The position numbers and the translations under genes are program-made. From Dehalococcoidia bacterium (lineage in GTDB: Bacteria > Chloroflexota > Dehalococcoidia > CAUJGQ01), in assembly GCA_035310145.1 (NCBI GenBank), contig DATGEL010000078.1, forward strand, positions 62,001 to 126,000: a stretch of 64,000 bases of DNA, in the 5' to 3' direction. Shown piece by piece: positions 61,346 through 64,000 of the stretch. The notes under the pieces were generated by a model. The model saw only the letters and a program-made list of their open reading frames with translations, searched no databases and had not been told where the DNA came from. How positions within the stretch are numbered: position 1 is the stretch's first letter; each line of letters opens with the position of its first letter.

Positions 61346-62323
61346 TTGAGCATGCAGCACGACGCACACGGCGGCCAGGGCGGGGAACACGCTGCCGGCC
61401 AGCCGGCTTCTCGCGGTTTCTCTGAGAAGTTCCTGATCCCGCTTGCCATCCCCGTCGGCGCGGGCCTGGTAATCCTCTGCATCATCCTCGCGGTCTCGCA
61501 GATCCTGCTGGCCGTGCCCGAAGACGTGGCGACGCCGATCGCCCTGCTGATCGCGCTGGTGATCCTGCTGGGCTGCGCCTACTTCGCCACCGCGCGCAGC
61601 CTCAACCGCGGCATAGTCACGCTCGGCGTCGCCATTCCGGCCGTGATCCTCTTCGGGGCGGGCATCGGCGCGGGCATCTACCGCCAGGCGAACCCGAAGA
61701 CGGAGAACAAGGGCGTTGAAGCGAACGCGGCGCCCAGGCCGCAGATCACCACCGACGACAAGTTCAGCGAGACGGCCTACACGGTGACCGCCGGCCAGCA
61801 AGTGACAATCGAGGTGGAGAACCACGGCAGCAACCTGCACAACATGCACGTCCTCGACGTGAAGAACCCCGACGGCAGCGACATCAAGACCGACATCCTG
61901 CAGGCCGGCACCTCGGCTAAGCTGACCTTCACCATCGACAAGCCCGGCACGTACAACTTCCAGTGCGACGTGCATCCGACGGAGATGAAGGGCACGATCA
62001 CGGTGACGGCCGGTGCAGCCGGCGGTGGCGCCGCGGCAGGGAGCCTGGGCGAGGAGGCGACCGACGACAAGTTCTCGGCCACGCAGCTCACGGCGAAAGC
62101 CGGCCAGGCCGCGACCCTGACGCTGCAGAACAAGGGGCCGGCGAACCAGCACGACTGGCACCTGCTCGATGCCAAGAACGCCGACGGCTCGCCGATCATG
62201 ACCAAGATCATCCCGCCCGGGCAGACCGATTCGATCCAGTTCACGATCGACAAGCCGGGTACGTACAACTTCCAGTGCGATGTCCACCCCACGCAGATGA
62301 AGGGCACGCTCGTCGTGCAGTGA
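61346..62323 (+). CDS. Membrane protein with two cupredoxin domains
   Basis: The 325-residue protein has a His/Gln-rich N-terminus (MSMQHDAHGGQGGEHAAG), three membrane spans (about 29-52, 62-82 and 90-112) and two extracytoplasmic cupredoxin domains (about 133-222 and 238-325). Each domain has type 1 copper ligands: domain 1 has His165 or His168, Cys207, His210 and Met214; domain 2 has His269 or His272, Cys311, His314 and Met318. The segments around Cys are almost identical (GTYNFQCDVHPTxMKGT), indicating a recent or constrained duplication. TTG at 61346 has GGAGG ten bases upstream. It ends the oxidase block and may store copper or feed electrons to CuA. Confidence 0.88.
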   Translation: MSMQHDAHGGQGGEHAAGQPASRGFSEKFLIPLAIPVGAGLVILCIILAVSQILLAVPEDVATPIALLIALVILLGCAYFATARSLNRGIVTLGVAIPAVILFGAGIGAGIYRQANPKTENKGVEANAAPRPQITTDDKFSETAYTVTAGQQVTIEVENHGSNLHNMHVLDVKNPDGSDIKTDILQAGTSAKLTFTIDKPGTYNFQCDVHPTEMKGTITVTAGAAGGGAAAGSLGEEATDDKFSATQLTAKAGQAATLTLQNKGPANQHDWHLLDAKNADGSPIMTKIIPPGQTDSIQFTIDKPGTYNFQCDVHPTQMKGTLVVQ

Positions 62324-62328
62324 GCGAC

Positions 62329-62359
62329 GGCCGAGCCTCCGGCTGGCGGAGGCTCGGCC
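62329..62359 (+). terminator. Strong hairpin at the end of the oxidase block
   Basis: GGCCGAGCCTCC and GGAGGCTCGGCC form a perfect 12-bp stem with a 7-base loop directly after the cupredoxin gene stop. There is no T-run, so it is either an atypical terminator or an mRNA 3' end stabiliser. Confidence 0.55.
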
Positions 62360-62433
62360 CGCAGCTCGAAGGAAGACCGCGGGAATCGGGCTGATCCGGC
62401 CCGGGCGCGTCGCGCCGGGCCAAACCGCGACAG

Positions 62434-63105
62434 ATGGTTGATCTGCACGTCGTCGTCGTTGCCGGCGGCACGGATTGGCACACCGCGCTGAGTTTCTGGG
62501 TGCTGGTGTGCCTGGCCGGCGGCGTGTTCGCGGCGCTCAGCGGCGAGCTGCGAAACGTCGATGCGCTCGCCCTCGACCTCGCCCTGGCGGCCGCCGGCGG
62601 CGCCGCTCTCAACGTGCTTTCGCGCCCGTTGAGCACGGACCCGCTGGCCGGCATCTACGGAGTCCGAGTCTTCTGGACGGTCGCGGGCGCGCTGCTGGCG
62701 CTTTCCCTTGGACACGAGGCCACGCGCCTGTTTCGCCGCCTCGGCGTTACCTTGCCCATCGGCGCGGCCGGCGGCCCGCTCTCGCTGCTGCTCTGGCTCG
62801 GCGGCTGGCCGACGGAGCCTGGGCTGATCGAAGCCACGTACGACGGCGGGCTGCCGCTCAAGCTCTTGCCCGATTCACTGCATTACCAGACGCGCGGCGG
62901 CATCGTACCGGCCGCGCAGGCGCTCATGGTGAGGCAGCTCGCCCGTGCGGGCGCCGACGGCGAGTCGCTCGTGCTCAGGGCGCCCAGCGATCCACGCGAT
63001 GCCGGCAGCCCGCTGCGCGAGATTCGTCTCGCCGGCGTGCGGCCGTGCGGGCGGGCCGCGGCGCTGGCCGAGGAGATCCAACACCTGCGCGGTATGGCGA
63101 GCTGA
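62434..63105 (+). CDS. Uncharacterised membrane protein with soluble C-terminus
   Basis: I do not recognise this gene. Of its 223 residues, the N-terminal half contains about three to four hydrophobic spans (near 14-32, 44-60 and 75-92, then 107-122). The C-terminal 90 residues are soluble, with YDGGLPLKLLPDSLHYQTRG and Arg/Ala-rich helices. The N-terminus lacks a cleavable signal. It follows the oxidase block after a strong hairpin, so it may be transcribed separately. It converges on the AarF-type kinase gene eight bases away. Confidence 0.65.
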   Translation: MVDLHVVVVAGGTDWHTALSFWVLVCLAGGVFAALSGELRNVDALALDLALAAAGGAALNVLSRPLSTDPLAGIYGVRVFWTVAGALLALSLGHEATRLFRRLGVTLPIGAAGGPLSLLLWLGGWPTEPGLIEATYDGGLPLKLLPDSLHYQTRGGIVPAAQALMVRQLARAGADGESLVLRAPSDPRDAGSPLREIRLAGVRPCGRAAALAEEIQHLRGMAS

Positions 63106-63113
63106 GGCGCCGC

Positions 63114-64000
63114 TCAGGCGCTCTCCCGCTCTGCCTGCGCGGCGGCAGCCAGCACGCGGCGCGCGTACGCATCCCAGTTGATGAAGACGTTGCCCGGATT
63201 GCCCAGCGCCGACCGCAGGCCGCGCAGCAGCCCCTGCACGCGGAAGACGAACAACGCCTCGCCGGTGATGCCGTCGATCGAGGCGCCGCGGAAGCCACGG
63301 GCCATGCGCACGTTCACCGCCGCGCCGCTGTCATCCGCGTCGTCCGGCTGATCGGACGCCATGCCGAGTGTTTGCTGCGCCATGCGCAGGTAGGCGCCCA
63401 TATCGGACTCGGGCAGGTGCACGCCGATCAGGCGGATGGCGCGCAGCATGCCGGCCGGATCCTGCATGGCCGCCGAGTGGGAAAGCGTGGCAAAACCCTC
63501 GCGCACCACCTCCGGCAGCTCCAGCGAGATGCCGAAATCGATCAGCGCCACGCGCCCGTCGCGCAGGATCAAGATATTGCCGGGGTGCGGGTCGCCGTGA
63601 AAGAAGCCGTGACCCAGCACCTGGTCGCCGAAGAGATCGACGATCGTCTCGGCCAGCGGCTCGGGCGCGATGCCCGCCGCGCGCAGCGCCGCGACGTGCG
63701 TGACCTTGATGCCGTCGATGTACTCCATCACCAGCACGCGCGGACTGCCGAGGTCCGTCACGATCGCCGGCACCACCACGTCATCGCGGTGTGCGAGCTC
63801 GGCCGCGATGCGCCGCGCGTTGTCCGCCTCGCCCCGCAGATCCAGCTCGCGCGGCACCAGCCGCGCGAGCTCGCGGTAGATCACGCGGAAGTCGTAGCGC
63901 GGCCAGATGCGGCCCACCACCTTCACCAGCAGGCCAAGGTTGCGCAGGTCGGCCTTCACCAGCGCCTCGATGTCGGGATAGAGCACCTTCACCGCGACCT
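63114..64000 (-). CDS. ABC1/AarF/UbiB-family atypical kinase, C-terminal part
   Basis: The gene runs off the right edge; the frame remains open to 64000 and reads VAVKVLYPDIEALV at the boundary, which is the conserved ATP-binding Lys region of the family. Downstream come LVMEYIDGIKV, FFHGDPHPGNILIL (catalytic-loop motif with GDPHPGN) and VALIDFGISLEL (DFG-like metal site). The C-terminal 130 residues are helical. UbiB/ADCK proteins support quinone biosynthesis or lipid homeostasis through ATPase activity. Placement beside aerobic oxidase genes fits a quinone role, but this is inference. Confidence 0.92.
   Translation of the reverse strand, partial: VAVKVLYPDIEALVKADLRNLGLLVKVVGRIWPRYDFRVIYRELARLVPRELDLRGEADNARRIAAELAHRDDVVVPAIVTDLGSPRVLVMEYIDGIKVTHVAALRAAGIAPEPLAETIVDLFGDQVLGHGFFHGDPHPGNILILRDGRVALIDFGISLELPEVVREGFATLSHSAAMQDPAGMLRAIRLIGVHLPESDMGAYLRMAQQTLGMASDQPDDADDSGAAVNVRMARGFRGASIDGITGEALFVFRVQGLLRGLRSALGNPGNVFINWDAYARRVLAAAAQAERESA

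Overview
The window is about 64 kb of high-GC bacterial chromosome (most stretches look close to 68-70% GC). It is densely packed with housekeeping and envelope genes. I see no prophage, CRISPR array, rRNA operon or biosynthetic cluster. The gene mix points to a member of the Chloroflexota, possibly a Thermomicrobia-like or uncultured soil lineage. It includes a DUF2298 'YYY' membrane protein, an FHA/PASTA-kinase/RodA envelope module, a caa3 oxidase with its own copper-handling genes, an LLM flavoprotein, a T-box before leuS and a variant ClpS. That assignment is inference from gene content, not a computed placement.

Left third (1-29.5 kb). A membrane glycosyltransferase fragment and the DUF2298 protein are followed by ftsY, smc and rnc, the protein-targeting and chromosome-organisation cluster. 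Next come an uncharacterised gene coupled to rnc, a gamma-glutamyltransferase, and a class F-like sortase bracketed by two copies of a palindromic repeat. An oligopeptide-type ABC importer follows, with two substrate-binding lipoproteins, two permeases and no ATPase genes. It is divergent from a FadR-type regulator whose leader carries an exact match to the family operator consensus. Then comes an envelope-growth module: a class B penicillin-binding protein, two FHA proteins, FtsW/RodA and a PASTA Ser/Thr kinase. After it lie NAD synthetase, an MsrPQ-like molybdenum/haem pair, a GreA with an unusual N-terminal domain, and rsmG.

Middle (29.5-46 kb). This part holds a low-GC Yip1-like membrane protein, an MFS transporter and an RlpA-like secreted protein with a long leader. 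A tRNA-Ala(GGC) is followed by a complete T-box leader (specifier CUC) and leuS. Next are a coiled-coil gene, coaD and rsmD, a degenerate GH18-like protein, lysS with a Nudix gene, an LLM oxidoreductase, serS and a DUF1786 protein.

Right third (46-64 kb). A beta-propeller protein and a GH13 alpha-glucosidase are followed by a DinB protein and an FAD oxidoreductase. A variant ClpS with a likely leaderless message is coupled to a dual-specificity-type phosphatase. A metallo-beta-lactamase-fold protein precedes the respiratory block: CopC, a TlpA-type thioredoxin and Sco1, then ctaC (with fused cytochrome c), ctaD, ctaE, ctaF, ctaG and a two-domain cupredoxin membrane protein. The copper chaperones and the oxidase genes form one functional unit for CuA/CuB loading and aerobic respiration. 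An AarF/UbiB-type kinase gene leaves the right edge.

The strongest candidates for something undescribed are: near-identical palindromic -10 elements in divergent intergenic regions, the repeat-bracketed orphan sortase, the GreA fusion, the leaderless variant clpS-phosphatase pair, the DUF2298/glycosyltransferase pair, and a structured inverted repeat inside the copper-chaperone cluster.
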